Positions 1 to 8,982 are shown, counted from the stretch's first letter. The stretch: DNA of 64,000 nt from Clostridium ganghwense (GCF_026735165.1 NZ_JAPQES010000001.1:682001-746000); one strand, 5' to 3'. Notes: a model not told the origin generated them from the sequence alone. Made by a program: numbers and translations.

Positions 1-1161
1 AGTATTATAACCACATACTCCACAATTTAATTCATCCTTAGGCTCAACCTTACCCATTTCCTTCATTATTTTTCTTATTTCTTCTTCATGTACGGTAGCT
101 ATCTTCATACTTTTATCCCTAAAGCTTCTATTTAAATTTAAATTTTTTGATAAAGCTTTAAACTTGTCATCTTTCTTATCTTCAGAAATACTTTCTCTTC
201 TTTTAATATAATCTTTTACTTTTTGTAACTTTTCATAATAATCCTGATCATTATTAATCATATCAGGGCCACCTATACAACTACCTTTACATACACTTAT
301 TTCAAGAAACACAGATTTTAAAGTTCCTTTTTTCATACTTTTTAATATATTAATGCAATCTTCTGTTCCACTTACTGAAATTCCTTCAAGTTGTTTTTCT
401 TCTAATTCATCTTTCACAGCATGAATAATTCCCCCTCCTACAGGGTAACTTTGCCCTCTTCTATATGCACTCTTATTAATATCTTCTTCTTTAAGTGTTT
501 CAATATCTATTTTAGACTCTAAAATCCATTCATTTATCTCTTCAAAAGTTAACACTGCATCTATAACTTCAGTATTTTTGAAACCTTCTGCTTCAATTTT
601 TTTTGCAACACAAGGTCCTATAAATACCACAAAACTATCCTTTCCATAAACATTTTTTAATATTTTCCCATGAGCAATCATAGGTGAAACAGCTGGAATC
701 ATATAAGGAACTAATTCTGAAAAATATTTTTCTACCAAGTAATTAGCTGATGGACAACAAGTAGTTATATAATTTTGTAGTTTATTATTTTCAACATATT
801 CTCTATAGAAATCAGATACAGCTTCGGCCCCTATAGCAGTCTCCTCAATAATAGAAAATCCTAATTTTTTTAAAGCAGCAACTATTTTTCCTTCTTTAGT
901 ATTAAAATATCCTGGAAAAGAGGGTGCTATACTTACAATACCCCTTTCACCACTAGCTATTAACTTTTTTACCTTTTCTAAATCACTTACAATTTCTCTA
1001 GCATTTTGAGGGCATACTTCAAGACAGTGCCCACATCCAATACACCTTTCTTCTACTATTTCCGCCTGCTGATTTTTAAATCTTATTGCTTTAACAGGAC
1101 ATGATCTTAAACACTTATAACAATTCTTACAACTAGCATTAGAAAAATTCATATAGTTCAT
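1..1161 (-). CDS. [FeFe] hydrogenase-like 4Fe-4S protein, sensory type (partial)
   Basis: The gene starts inside the window and its C-terminus runs off the left edge; 387 codons are visible. The N-terminus carries two ferredoxin-type [4Fe-4S] motifs (C11, C14, C17, C21 and C40, C43, C46, C50). The hydrogenase core follows, with all H-cluster cysteines recognisable: TTCCPS (C135/C136), GPCVAKK (C184) and the VCKGSC motif (C291, C295). Near the edge, the sequence ELNCGVCGYNT looks like the start of a further Fe-S motif. That order matches the sensory group C [FeFe] hydrogenases, which usually continue into a PAS domain, rather than the catalytic hydrogenase HydA. A strong GGAGAGG ribosome site sits seven bases before the chosen ATG. 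The role in H2 or redox sensing is inferred from the family; the missing C-terminus would decide it. Confidence 0.85.
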   Translation of the reverse strand, partial: MNYMNFSNASCKNCYKCLRSCPVKAIRFKNQQAEIVEERCIGCGHCLEVCPQNAREIVSDLEKVKKLIASGERGIVSIAPSFPGYFNTKEGKIVAALKKLGFSIIEETAIGAEAVSDFYREYVENNKLQNYITTCCPSANYLVEKYFSELVPYMIPAVSPMIAHGKILKNVYGKDSFVVFIGPCVAKKIEAEGFKNTEVIDAVLTFEEINEWILESKIDIETLKEEDINKSAYRRGQSYPVGGGIIHAVKDELEEKQLEGISVSGTEDCINILKSMKKGTLKSVFLEISVCKGSCIGGPDMINNDQDYYEKLQKVKDYIKRRESISEDKKDDKFKALSKNLNLNRSFRDKSMKIATVHEEEIRKIMKEMGKVEPKDELNCGVCGYNT

Positions 1162-1395
1162 TACTTTTCCTCTCCTAAACTTTTAATTTTCTTTATTAAT
1201 CTAATTTTTAACTGCCAGTCTTTACTTTTTTGTACTTAAAATATCATTGTTAAAATTCTTAATCTTCAAATATCTTACATACATATTATAAATCAATAAA
1301 GCTTTTTTTTCACTATTGAAAACCACCATAAATTCTAATTGTTTATTTTTATAGAATTTATTACTAATTTAATTATAATTTTATTTTTCAGAATA

Positions 1396-1424
1396 TTGAC
1401 AACTTTCAATTTATGGTGTATTAT
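1396..1424 (+). promoter_or_regulatory. sigma-A-type promoter of an orphan small transcript
   Basis: TTGACA (1396-1401) and TATTAT (1419-1424) are separated by exactly 17 bases, a near-consensus housekeeping promoter. It points right, and nothing longer than a micro-ORF follows before a strong terminator at 1587-1631. Confidence 0.7.
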
Positions 1425-1430
1425 AAATAC

Positions 1431-1640
1431 ATAAACAAAATAACTTAAGTCAAATACAGTATACAGTGGAGGTGTTGCAGATTTATAAAAATATTAGAAA
1501 GATTTAAAAAGATGGGGGTGATACCACCAAAAAATTGAATTATAAGAGGAGTTAACAAATTGGAAATAGAAATTACTCAGATTTATAACTAGAGTACATT
1601 TATTATTTTATTAAATAAATGTACTCTAGTTATTTTTTGT
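1431..1640 (+). ncRNA. orphan ~200-nt transcript with micro-ORFs (candidate sRNA or micropeptide mRNA)
   Basis: The stretch between a near-perfect promoter and a near-perfect intrinsic terminator holds no ordinary gene. It contains a GGAGG site at 1468-1472 and a GGGGGTGA run at 1515-1522. An AGAGGAG site at 1545-1551 lies eight bases before a TTG-started ten-codon ORF (1560-1592, peptide MEIEITQIYN), whose stop codon lies inside the terminator stem. An 11-base direct repeat, CAGATTTATAA, occurs at 1478-1488 and again exactly 100 bases on at 1578-1588. It lies in frame with QIY in the micro-ORF and with QIY in an upstream short frame ending at 1507. The transcript start is inferred from the promoter. 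It could be a regulatory RNA, a peptide-coding RNA or a decayed gene; I do not recognise the family. Confidence 0.5.
1587..1631 (+). terminator. intrinsic terminator of the orphan small transcript
   Basis: A perfect 18-bp stem (1587-1604 with 1614-1631) and a 9-base loop are followed by a T-rich tract. It is the 3' end of the small transcript starting near 1431. A-rich sequence on the left side could let it work in the other direction too. Confidence 0.85.
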
Positions 1641-1689
1641 TGTTTTTTGCTAAAAATATCCCTAAAATTAAAAATCTAAAATTAAAAAT

Positions 1690-1715
1690 GACTGTTGTAA
1701 TACTACACAACAGTC
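1690..1715 (-). terminator. intrinsic terminator after zinc-ribbon gene
   Basis: A 9-bp stem (GACTGTTGT, 1690-1698, with 1707-1715) is followed on the minus strand by ATTTTTAATTTT. It lies just after the stop codon of the small zinc-ribbon gene. Confidence 0.75.
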
Positions 1716-1728
1716 ATCTATTTTCTTA

Positions 1729-1890
1729 TTATCTTCTATTGTTATTTCTTTGTTGTTTTCTTTTTCTTCTGCAATCTGGGCATCTTACAGGTTCATTTTC
1801 GAATCCTTTTTCTTTGTAAAAAGCCTGTTCTCCTTCAGTAAATAAGAACTCATTTCCACAATCTTTACAAACTAATGTCTTGTCTGCCAT
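1729..1890 (-). CDS. small zinc-ribbon domain protein
   Basis: This is a 53-residue protein, MADKTLVCKDCGNEF and so on, with two CxxC knuckles (C8/C11 and C37/C40) and a strongly basic tail (RRKRKQQRNNNRR). It matches the short probable zinc-binding (zf-trcl type) proteins common in Firmicutes. The two CxxC pairs would bind one zinc ion, and the basic tail suggests contact with nucleic acid or the ribosome, though no function is known. A GAGGAG site sits about seven bases before the ATG and a terminator follows the stop, so it is a monocistronic gene. Confidence is high that it is a real gene and low for any role. Confidence 0.85.
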   Translation of the reverse strand: MADKTLVCKDCGNEFLFTEGEQAFYKEKGFENEPVRCPDCRRKRKQQRNNNRR

Positions 1891-2048
1891 TATAACAATC
1901 TCCTCTTTTTTCTAATTTGCGATTACTTTATCATAACTATACTATAAAAAGATTTTATGTAAATGCCTTGTAATGATACCTCATCGCCATATTTTCTATA
2001 CAATCTAGTTTAACACATCAGTATACTATATTCAATAAATTTATAGAT

Positions 2049-2993
2049 TTATTTTTCGACAGGTTTTTTATCAAAATTAATTTCACTTCCATTACTTATT
2101 GCAATTATTGTACCTGATTTATCAGTTCTATATAATTGAATATTTTTATCTTTTAACTTTTGTATTGTTTCTTTATGAGGATGTCCATACTTATTTTCTT
2201 TTCCACAAGATATTACTGCATACTTAGGTGATACCTTCTTTAAGAATGCATCTATGGTTGAAGTTCTACTTCCATGATGACCTACCTTCAATACATCTAC
2301 TTTAATATCGTAACCACCCTTTAATATTTCTTTTTCTGAAGCTCCTTCAGCATCTCCAGTAAATAAAAAGCTTGTATCTTTATACCTTAATTTTATTACA
2401 ATAGAATAATCATTTGTATCTTTATATTTCTTATTTTCTATTGGAGCTACTATTGTGCATGTAGCCTCTCCTAACTTAAATGTACTACCTCTCTTTGGCA
2501 AAGTTATTTTCATATTCTTGTTCTTTATAGCTTTTATTACATCCTTATAAGTTTTAGTTGTAGCTACTTTTTTAGGCATATATATAGTTCCTATATTAAA
2601 TTCATTTATTACCGCATCAAGTCCTCCTATATGATCCTCATGAGGATGTGTTCCTACTACATAATCTAGATTTGATATTCCTTGTTTTTTTAGATATGTT
2701 GTAACAAGTTCACTGTCATCATTATTACCTGCATCAATAAGCATATTGTGATTATTTTCAGTAATCAAAATGCTGTCTGCTTGTCCTACATCTATAAAAT
2801 GAACTTTTAAACTTCCATTAGTATTTAAACTCACTTCATTGTTTTTATTGGTTTCTCTGGTTTTATTATTATTTTTTGCTTGATTTGAAACTGCTTTTCC
2901 GCAACTAGATAAAGCTAACATAGCCATTATTAATAATGAAATAATAATACCTATGTTTATTTTTGCTCTAAAATTTTTCTTAAAATGTTTCAT
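2049..2993 (-). CDS. ComEC/Rec2-like metallo-beta-lactamase-fold lipoprotein
   Basis: This 314-residue protein has a lipoprotein signal: a basic N-terminus, a hydrophobic run and a LSSC lipobox near residues 28-31. The mature part is a metallo-beta-lactamase fold with FIDVGQADSILI, the metal motif THPHEDHIGG, FTGDAE and GHHGSRTS. It resembles the C-terminal hydrolase domain of the competence channel protein ComEC but lacks its membrane channel, so it is a stand-alone, surface-anchored member. Likely substrates are nucleic acids or phosphodiesters outside the membrane, inferred from the family only. A GGAGGGAG site precedes the ATG. It is flanked by unrelated genes and appears monocistronic. 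Confidence 0.82.
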   Translation of the reverse strand: MKHFKKNFRAKINIGIIISLLIMAMLALSSCGKAVSNQAKNNNKTRETNKNNEVSLNTNGSLKVHFIDVGQADSILITENNHNMLIDAGNNDDSELVTTYLKKQGISNLDYVVGTHPHEDHIGGLDAVINEFNIGTIYMPKKVATTKTYKDVIKAIKNKNMKITLPKRGSTFKLGEATCTIVAPIENKKYKDTNDYSIVIKLRYKDTSFLFTGDAEGASEKEILKGGYDIKVDVLKVGHHGSRTSTIDAFLKKVSPKYAVISCGKENKYGHPHKETIQKLKDKNIQLYRTDKSGTIIAISNGSEINFDKKPVEK

Positions 2994-3114
2994 CTTTAGC
3001 TCCCTCCTACATTTATTAGTCTATAGTGTTATTATATCGTATTCTTCCTTCATTTGTCTTTTATCTTTCATGCTAATTTTATTTACTTAGAGAACATTTT
3101 TTATATAGAGTAAA

Positions 3115-3153
3115 AAACATAGGAATATATATTCTATATACTCCCATGCTTTT
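3115..3153 (-). terminator. probable terminator after chemoreceptor gene
   Basis: On the minus strand, AAGCATGGGAGTATATA pairs imperfectly with TATATATTCCTATGTTT and is followed by a T-rich run. It lies 40 bases beyond the stop codon of the chemoreceptor gene. Confidence 0.55.
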
Positions 3154-3195
3154 CATCTTTTACTGTATTATATTTTCTTATTTCAAATAAAAATT

Positions 3196-4839
3196 CTATA
3201 TCTTGAACCTACTAACTTTTTCTGCAAATTCATCTGCCATACTTGTTAGTTCTTCTGCTGACGCTGAAAGTTCTTCTAAAGAAGCTGATTGCGTTTCAAT
3301 TGAAGAAGCAATTTCCTCAGTAGCTGCTGCAGTCTCTTGTGAAACACAATTTATATTTTCAATTGTTTCAACAATTTTATTCTTTTCTTCAATAGACTTA
3401 TCAACAGCCTCATACACGTTTTGTATGTATGGTAAGGTTTCTTCAACCTCTTTAACTATATTCTTAAAAGATTCTACTGTAGTATCTACAGTCTTCATTT
3501 CTGTTTTCATTTTATTTGATACTAATTCAGTAGTCTGTGATACTTCTTTTGTATTAGACATTATGGTTTGAACTAATTCAGTAATACTTTTTGATGAATC
3601 TAGCACTTGTTCAGCAAGCTTTCTTATTTCTTCTGCCACTACTGAAAATCCTTTACCGGCTTCTCCTGCTCTAGCTGCTTCAATAGCCGCATTTAATGCT
3701 AAAAGATTTGTTTGTTCTGCAACTGCATTTATTACATCCATTACTTCTGTTATCTTTCCTACATTATTATCTAAGAAGGTAATTTTTTCTGCAGAATATT
3801 CAAAAGCTGATCTCATATCATTAATTACTGCAACAAGTGATTTAAGATCCTTTGAGCCTATATCAGCCGACTCTTTAACATTATTACTGCTCTTTGAAAC
3901 CTTATTTATTCTGTCATGTATTAAATCTAATTGTCCTGAAAAATTTTCTACATACTCAGTAGTATCGCTAATTGTACTTGATTGTTCTGTTTGAACCTTT
4001 GCAACTTCTTCAATACTTCTTGATACTTCTTCTCCAGTAGCTGTAATTTCTTCGCTTGAAGAACTAAGGTTTTGAGAAACATTATCTAAATTACCAGCTG
4101 CTGTTTGTACCCTTCCTATAACATCTCTTAATGTAGTCATCACGTAATCCAATGCAGTCATAAGTTTTCCAATTTCATCATTAGATTTAGCATGAAACTC
4201 TACAGTAAAATCTCCTTCGGATACCTTTTCCATTCTTTTAACCATTAAATTCATTGGTTTTACTATATTTCTTGATATCACTAAAGCTATTCCTAATGCT
4301 ATAGCTATTACTATAAAAGAAATAATTAATATCCATTTAAAATAGTCGCTAAAAATTGCCTCCATTCCTTTGGTAGAAATCCCCACCGAAATTATTCCTA
4401 CAACATTATCGCCATTATATAAAGGCATAGAAACATTATAAACATGTTCTCCATTAGACCTCTCATAATATCCACCAACTATTTCACCCTTAAACGCTCT
4501 ATCAAACATCTTATCTTTTACAGCAGTAGTTCCTATTTTAGAAGAATCACTATGTGCTAATAGTTTCGTATTCTCATCCGCTAAAGATATATATACGATG
4601 TCATCACTACTTTCTTCTTGAATTTCACTAAATATTTTACTCATTTTACTTGTTTTATCAATTTTTAATTTACTTACAGTATGTCTAGCAATTGTTCCAA
4701 TAGTTTGTCCTGTTTTTTCCATTTGATTTGTTAATGCTTTATTTGTAGCATACAGTGAAATTCCTGTAAGTAATATTACACACATAAATGCTACCAAAAT
4801 AAAACCAGCTGTTATTTTTTTCTTAAAAGAATTTAACAT
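3196..4839 (-). CDS. methyl-accepting chemotaxis protein with extracellular sensor
   Basis: This 547-residue transmembrane chemoreceptor has TM1 at about residues 9-30 and an extracytoplasmic sensor at about 31-165. The sensor contains the [18 protein letters not shown] and VGIISVGIS features of single-Cache domains. TM2 lies at about 167-189, a HAMP region at about 190-245, then a long coiled signalling domain. The hairpin tip reads [21 protein letters not shown], followed by the CheA/CheW-contacting EIRKLAEQ. The C-terminal half has glutamate pairs suited to methylation. It feeds ligand information to the CheA kinase; the ligand is unknown. A GGGGAG site precedes the ATG. No che genes are adjacent, so it is a stand-alone receptor gene. 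Confidence 0.93.
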   Translation of the reverse strand: MLNSFKKKITAGFILVAFMCVILLTGISLYATNKALTNQMEKTGQTIGTIARHTVSKLKIDKTSKMSKIFSEIQEESSDDIVYISLADENTKLLAHSDSSKIGTTAVKDKMFDRAFKGEIVGGYYERSNGEHVYNVSMPLYNGDNVVGIISVGISTKGMEAIFSDYFKWILIISFIVIAIALGIALVISRNIVKPMNLMVKRMEKVSEGDFTVEFHAKSNDEIGKLMTALDYVMTTLRDVIGRVQTAAGNLDNVSQNLSSSSEEITATGEEVSRSIEEVAKVQTEQSSTISDTTEYVENFSGQLDLIHDRINKVSKSSNNVKESADIGSKDLKSLVAVINDMRSAFEYSAEKITFLDNNVGKITEVMDVINAVAEQTNLLALNAAIEAARAGEAGKGFSVVAEEIRKLAEQVLDSSKSITELVQTIMSNTKEVSQTTELVSNKMKTEMKTVDTTVESFKNIVKEVEETLPYIQNVYEAVDKSIEEKNKIVETIENINCVSQETAAATEEIASSIETQSASLEELSASAEELTSMADEFAEKVSRFKI

Positions 4840-4904
4840 TGCAAACTCCCCTTCATATAATTAATTATAAATTATATTTTTTATTTAAATTTTAAATTGT
4901 TACT

Positions 4905-5645
4905 TTAGATATATCCTCCGTCAACAGTTATAACTTGGGCTGTTATATACTTAGCATTATCGCTTGCTAAAAATGTAACAAGTTTTGCTACATCTTCTCC
5001 CTCCCCAAATTTCATCATAGGTATTTCATCTATTAAACTATCCTTTTCTTGTTTAGTTAACCACTTATTCATTTCAGTGTCTATAACGCCTGGTTGTATT
5101 GCATTAACTCTTATACTAGAAGGGGCAAGTTCTTTTCCTAGTGCCTTTGTAAAAGAATTTACTCCGCCTTTTGAAGCAGAATATAAAACTTCACAAGAGG
5201 CTCCTACTTCTCCCCACATAGATGAAATATTGATTATACTTCCTCTTTTATTCTTAATCATATATTTTGAAACATTATGACAAGTATTAAATACTCCCTT
5301 TAGGTTTGTTGCTATAATATTATCAAAATCTTCTTCCTGCATATCAATAAAAAGTCCTATTTTAGATATTCCTGCATTATTTACAAGTATGTCTATCTTT
5401 CCAAATCTATTTATTATATCTTCTGTCATGTTTTTAACAAAGTTATAGTCACTAATATCACCTTTAATTGCTGAAGCATAAGCACCTAAAGCTTTTATAG
5501 CACCTATTGTTTCTTCGGCTGCCTTATCATTACTTTTATAATTAATAATTATAGTAGCTCCAAGCTTTGCAAATTCTAAGGCTATACTCTTTCCAATCCC
5601 TCTACTTCCCCCTGTAATTAATACTATTTTTCCATGAAAATCCAC
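4905..5645 (-). CDS. short-chain dehydrogenase/reductase (FabG/YmfI-like)
   Basis: This Rossmann-fold NAD(P)-dependent oxidoreductase has the cofactor motif TGGSRGIGKS near the N-terminus, NNAGIS in the middle, the catalytic SSMWGEVGASCEVLYSASKGG (Ser, Tyr, Lys) and a DGGYI end. I chose the GTG start at 5645, giving 246 residues, because GAGGTGGG lies just before it and family members begin a few residues ahead of the first strand. An upstream in-frame GTG at 5693 has no convincing ribosome site. The SSMWG...GASCEV signature resembles clostridial members annotated as elongation factor P 5-aminopentanone reductase, but a FabG-like 3-oxoacyl-ACP reductase cannot be excluded. It is not beside fatty-acid or efp genes here. 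Confidence 0.85.
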   Translation of the reverse strand: MDFHGKIVLITGGSRGIGKSIALEFAKLGATIIINYKSNDKAAEETIGAIKALGAYASAIKGDISDYNFVKNMTEDIINRFGKIDILVNNAGISKIGLFIDMQEEDFDNIIATNLKGVFNTCHNVSKYMIKNKRGSIINISSMWGEVGASCEVLYSASKGGVNSFTKALGKELAPSSIRVNAIQPGVIDTEMNKWLTKQEKDSLIDEIPMMKFGEGEDVAKLVTFLASDNAKYITAQVITVDGGYI

Positions 5646-5839
5646 CTTTTCACCCACCTCATAAATTTTTCGCTCTACCCTTAATTGTATCACTCACCAC
5701 TTTTCTTATCAAGGTAATAAAATCATTTTACCCCACAAAATTACTTATTAAGCATATCCATCATATCTATTAATGCTTATAAAATATATTCTACATCATA
5801 TTTTAATACAAAATATTACATTCATATTACATTAAATTA

Positions 5840-5882
5840 AAAAGAACTTAAAGATAGAAGTTATCTATACTTAAGTTCTTTT
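5840..5882 (-). terminator. terminator after DUF2325 gene
   Basis: A 12-bp stem, AAAAGAACTTAA (5840-5851) with TTAAGTTCTTTT (5871-5882), abuts the stop codon of the DUF2325 gene. A small inner AGATA/TATCT pairing extends the hairpin. Poly-T on the minus strand follows. Confidence 0.75.
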
Positions 5883-5885
5883 AAT

Positions 5886-6179
5886 TTAATTACAAGACAT
5901 ATTATTAAATTTTTTTAAGGATTCTTCAATATGAACCCATGATCTCTTAGCATATAAAATTTTAGTACTATGATCTTTTGTTTGTTTTTTTATAGTTTTA
6001 GCTATTTGATGATTAACAAAATCTGTTAACACTAAAACTATATCAGTATTTTCAGGTATCTTAATAGATTTTTGACTTTTCTTACGCCCTGATAAATGAC
6101 TTATTTCTTCAAATCCTCGTTGCTTTAAATTATCCTTTATATTTCCTAATTTATCCCCGCCAACAACTAAAACGCTCAT
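5886..6179 (-). CDS. DUF2325 domain protein
   Basis: This 97-residue protein starts MSVLVVGGDKLGNIKDNLK and contains HLSGRK and a hydrophobic VLVLTDFVNH strand, the pattern of the DUF2325 family. The fold looks like a small Rossmann-like domain in which GGD-x-LG forms the first loop; its function is unknown. The start at 6179 follows AGGAGGGG by seven bases. The longer reading from 6218 has no such site. It sits downstream of feoB, on the same strand and separated by a terminator, so it is probably transcribed on its own. Confidence 0.8.
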   Translation of the reverse strand: MSVLVVGGDKLGNIKDNLKQRGFEEISHLSGRKKSQKSIKIPENTDIVLVLTDFVNHQIAKTIKKQTKDHSTKILYAKRSWVHIEESLKKFNNMSCN

Positions 6180-6248
6180 TGCTTTCCCCTCCTGATTTAT
6201 TTCATGTTCATTTTTCATTTGATTATTATTATCAATTGTCTTTATTTT

Positions 6249-6278
6249 ATAAGGATGATCATGTAGACCATCCTTATA
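6249..6278 (-). terminator. terminator after feoB
   Basis: A 10-bp stem, TATAAGGATG (6249-6258) with CATCCTTATA (6269-6278), lies just past the feoB stop codon. Confidence 0.7.
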
Positions 6279-6294
6279 TTTTTATTCTATTTTT

Positions 6295-8313
6295 TTATTG
6301 GAATCCAAGCATTCTTCCTACTTGGAACACAAGCACTGCTGCAACCCAACCTATTGCAAATGTATAAGCTGCTGCAAATAAAGTCCATTTATATGAATTT
6401 GTTTCTCTTTTTATTGCTCCTAATGCAGCTGCACATGGAGTATAAAGTAATGTCATTATCATAAATGCAAATGCTGTAAGTGGAGTAAATGCACCTTGTA
6501 TTGCTGTAGTAAGTTTAGCTCCTTCTTCAACACCAGCATATACCATACCAAGAGTAGCAACAACTGCTTCTTTAGCTACAATACCTGTAAACAATCCTAC
6601 ACCTGCTTGCCAAGTTCCAAATCCTGCTGGCTTAAATATTGGTGCTACCATTGCTCCTAATCTTCCTAAAATTGATGCTTCACTATACTGTTCAACACCA
6701 AATGGAAGTACAGATAATATCCAAAGCAATGTTACAACTGGGAAAATAATCATTCCTGCTTTTTTCAAAAATGCTCCTGCTTTTTCCCACATAAGCATTA
6801 ATGCATTTTTAGCAGATGGGATACGATATGGAGGAAGTTCCATTACAAAATAAGAAGACTCTCCTTTAAATAAAGTTTTACTAAATATTTTACCCATTAA
6901 TAACGCAACAAGAATTCCTACTACATAAAGAACAAATAACACTGTACCACCTTTTTTAGGGAAAAATGCTGCTGTGAATACCAAATATATAGGTAATCTT
7001 GCACCACATGAAACAAAAGGATTAATAAGTATTGCTATCATTCTATCCTTTTTACTTTCTAGTGTTCTTGCTGCCATAATTCCTGGAACGTTACATCCAC
7101 TTCCAATTATCATTGATACAAAAGTTTTTCCATGAAGACCTAAAGCTCTCATTACTCTATCCATAACATAAGCAGCTCTAGCCATATATCCACTATCCTC
7201 TAATATACCAATTAAAAAGTACATAACCATTATTATTGGAAGAAATACAACAACTGCACCAACACCACCTATAAGACCATCAGTTATAAATGAAGTTAGC
7301 GTCTCCGAAGCACCAGAGTTAGCAAGCATGTTTCCTACTGTTTCAGCTAGACTTCCCATTCCTTCATCTAATGTATCTGATAAATATTGTCCTCCAACAA
7401 AAGTTGCTTGATATAATAAATACATTATTAAACCAAATATAGGAATACCTAACCATTTATTAGTAACGATTTTATCAATCTTATCTGACTTAGTTTCTTC
7501 ATATTTTTCTGTCTTTTTTACAGATTTATTTACTACTGTTCCTATAAATTCATATCTCTTGTCTACAATTGCCATTTCTGGTTCATAACCTAGAGATTTT
7601 GTTATGCTTTTAATGCTTGTATCTAATTTAGAAAGTATTTTTTTAACGCTTCCAATTTCTTTTACATTGTTTAACATATACTCATCATTTTCTAACAATT
7701 TTATAGCTGTCCATTCTGATGGATATTGCAATGAAGCTGCACTTTCTTCAATAGCTGCTTTTAAAATTGAAATTTCTTTTTGAAGTTCTGTTCCATAAGT
7801 AATTTGTACTTTTTCAACCTCTCCCACTTTAGCATATTCCACCATTTTCACAATTAACTTATCCATACCTTCTTTTTTGGTAGCAACCATAGGAATAATT
7901 GGTACTCCTAATTCTTTTGATAATTTTTTTACATCTATATATATTTTTCTACCTTTAGCTTCATCCATCATATTTAAAGCAATAATTACTTTTACATCCA
8001 TTTCAAGAAGCTGAGTTGTTAAATATAAATTTCTTTCAATATTTGTTGCATCAACTACATTTATAACTACATCTGGTTTATCCTTTATGATAAAGTTTCT
8101 TGCAACAACTTCGTCTTCCGAATATGCTCCAAGGCTGTATGTACCTGGCAAGTCAACTATTTCTTGATCTTCACCCTTGTATTTTAATTTTCCAACTTTT
8201 TTTTCTACTGTAACTCCTGGCCAGTTACCAACATGCTGTCTTGAACCTGTCAAGGCATTAAATAAAGTAGTTTTTCCACAATTAGGATTACCTACTAATG
8301 CTATTGTACTCAT
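6295..8313 (-). CDS. feoB: ferrous iron transporter FeoB
   Basis: This GTPase-coupled Fe(II) permease is 672 residues from the chosen ATG, a usual length. The N-terminal G domain shows GNPNCGKTTLFNALTG (G1), the TV switch (GVTVEKK), DLPGTYSL (G3) and ALNMMDEA (G4). A GDI-like helical region follows. The membrane half has about eight to ten segments with the typical VVFLPIIMVMYFLIGILEDSGYMARAA-type gate region, GSGCNVPG, FVSCGARLP and GIVAKEAVV motifs. The start at 8313 follows AGGGGG by six bases; the reading from 8340 adds a basic leader without a site. It is the last gene of feoA-feoA-feoB, and a palindromic Fur-like site sits in the gap before it. Confidence 0.97.
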   Translation of the reverse strand: MSTIALVGNPNCGKTTLFNALTGSRQHVGNWPGVTVEKKVGKLKYKGEDQEIVDLPGTYSLGAYSEDEVVARNFIIKDKPDVVINVVDATNIERNLYLTTQLLEMDVKVIIALNMMDEAKGRKIYIDVKKLSKELGVPIIPMVATKKEGMDKLIVKMVEYAKVGEVEKVQITYGTELQKEISILKAAIEESAASLQYPSEWTAIKLLENDEYMLNNVKEIGSVKKILSKLDTSIKSITKSLGYEPEMAIVDKRYEFIGTVVNKSVKKTEKYEETKSDKIDKIVTNKWLGIPIFGLIMYLLYQATFVGGQYLSDTLDEGMGSLAETVGNMLANSGASETLTSFITDGLIGGVGAVVVFLPIIMVMYFLIGILEDSGYMARAAYVMDRVMRALGLHGKTFVSMIIGSGCNVPGIMAARTLESKKDRMIAILINPFVSCGARLPIYLVFTAAFFPKKGGTVLFVLYVVGILVALLMGKIFSKTLFKGESSYFVMELPPYRIPSAKNALMLMWEKAGAFLKKAGMIIFPVVTLLWILSVLPFGVEQYSEASILGRLGAMVAPIFKPAGFGTWQAGVGLFTGIVAKEAVVATLGMVYAGVEEGAKLTTAIQGAFTPLTAFAFMIMTLLYTPCAAALGAIKRETNSYKWTLFAAAYTFAIGWVAAVLVFQVGRMLGFQ

Positions 8314-8348
8314 TCTTCTCCCCCTATCAACTAATTCCAATTCTTTAT

Positions 8349-8374
8349 ATGATTATGATATTCATTATCATTAA
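8349..8374. promoter_or_regulatory. Fur-box-like palindrome before feoB
   Basis: The bases TGATTATGATATTCATTATC and the following ATT contain overlapping TGATAATGA-like half sites in inverted orientation, resembling GATAATGATAATCATTATC. They lie between feoA and feoB, suggesting extra iron-dependent control of feoB. The assignment is by pattern only. Confidence 0.5.
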
Positions 8375-8431
8375 TTCCTCAAAAAAAATTATTTTTCTTT
8401 ATAATTCAAGCTAACTAACTTTTTTTAAATA

Positions 8432-8659
8432 TTAACTAGCTTGAACCATAATTCTTTGAGCCATACCCCTTCCAAGAGCTATTCGACTTCCATCTAATCC
8501 TATTATAAGTGGCCCATTATCATTACTTATAATTTCAATTTCCATTCCTTTGTAAAAACCCATTTCCATCATTTTTTTGCTAAAAGTATCACCGCCATTT
8601 ATTTGTTCTACTCTAGCTTTTTCACCTCTATTTACAAAAATCAAAGGCATTGCTGGCAT
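8432..8659 (-). CDS. feoA: FeoA domain protein (second copy)
   Basis: This 75-residue SH3-like protein contains GEKARVEQINGGDTFSKKMMEMGFYKGMEIEIIS and GSRIALGRGMAQRIMV, the FeoA pattern with the conserved M(G/E)MG...G turn. The start at 8659 follows AGGAGGG by six bases. FeoA is thought to bind the cytoplasmic side of FeoB and support Fe(II) transport. It lies 17 bases downstream of another feoA and upstream of feoB. The two copies differ clearly and are not a recent duplication; tandem feoA genes are common in clostridia. Confidence 0.93.
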   Translation of the reverse strand: MPAMPLIFVNRGEKARVEQINGGDTFSKKMMEMGFYKGMEIEIISNDNGPLIIGLDGSRIALGRGMAQRIMVQAS

Positions 8660-8676
8660 AATACTCCCTCCTAATT

Positions 8677-8901
8677 CTACTCTACTGTAATACACATAGC
8701 TTCATTTTTTCTAAGTGTAAGTTTATAACCTCTTATCAATACTTCAATTGGATCTCCAAGCGGTGCTTTTCCTGATATCTGAACTTGTATTCCTGGAATT
8801 ATTCCCATATCCATCAAACGTCTTCTAACATTACTATCTTTTGAGATTGATGTAACTTTCGTCTTAGAACCTACTCCAACTTCATTTAAGCTTTTAGCCA
8901 T
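8677..8901 (-). CDS. feoA: FeoA domain protein (first copy)
   Basis: This 74-residue protein contains KSLNEVGVGSKTKVTSIS, VRRRLMDMGIIPGIQVQI, PLGDPIEVLIRGYKLTLRKNEA and a short end, the canonical FeoA architecture. It is the better match to classic FeoA of the two copies. The ATG at 8901 follows GAGGGGGG by about nine bases; the frame is open to 9039, but that stretch carries the promoter and Fur-like sites, so the longer reading is rejected. It is the first gene of feoA-feoA-feoB. Confidence 0.95.
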   Translation of the reverse strand: MAKSLNEVGVGSKTKVTSISKDSNVRRRLMDMGIIPGIQVQISGKAPLGDPIEVLIRGYKLTLRKNEAMCITVE

Positions 8902-8982
8902 AAATTCATGTCCCCCCTCTATTAACAGAACAACATTTAATAATCTTAATAAAATACAAATGATTTCTTTTTTCTTTTGAAA

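Noticed and set aside
1619-1819. Plus-strand 66-codon frame over the terminators
   Set aside because: It begins inside the terminator stem and runs antisense through the zinc-ribbon gene; no ribosome site.
5646-5693. Extended start for the short-chain dehydrogenase
   Set aside because: The extra 16 codons lack a ribosome site and would put the cofactor loop unusually far from the N-terminus; GAGGTGGG directly precedes the internal GTG.
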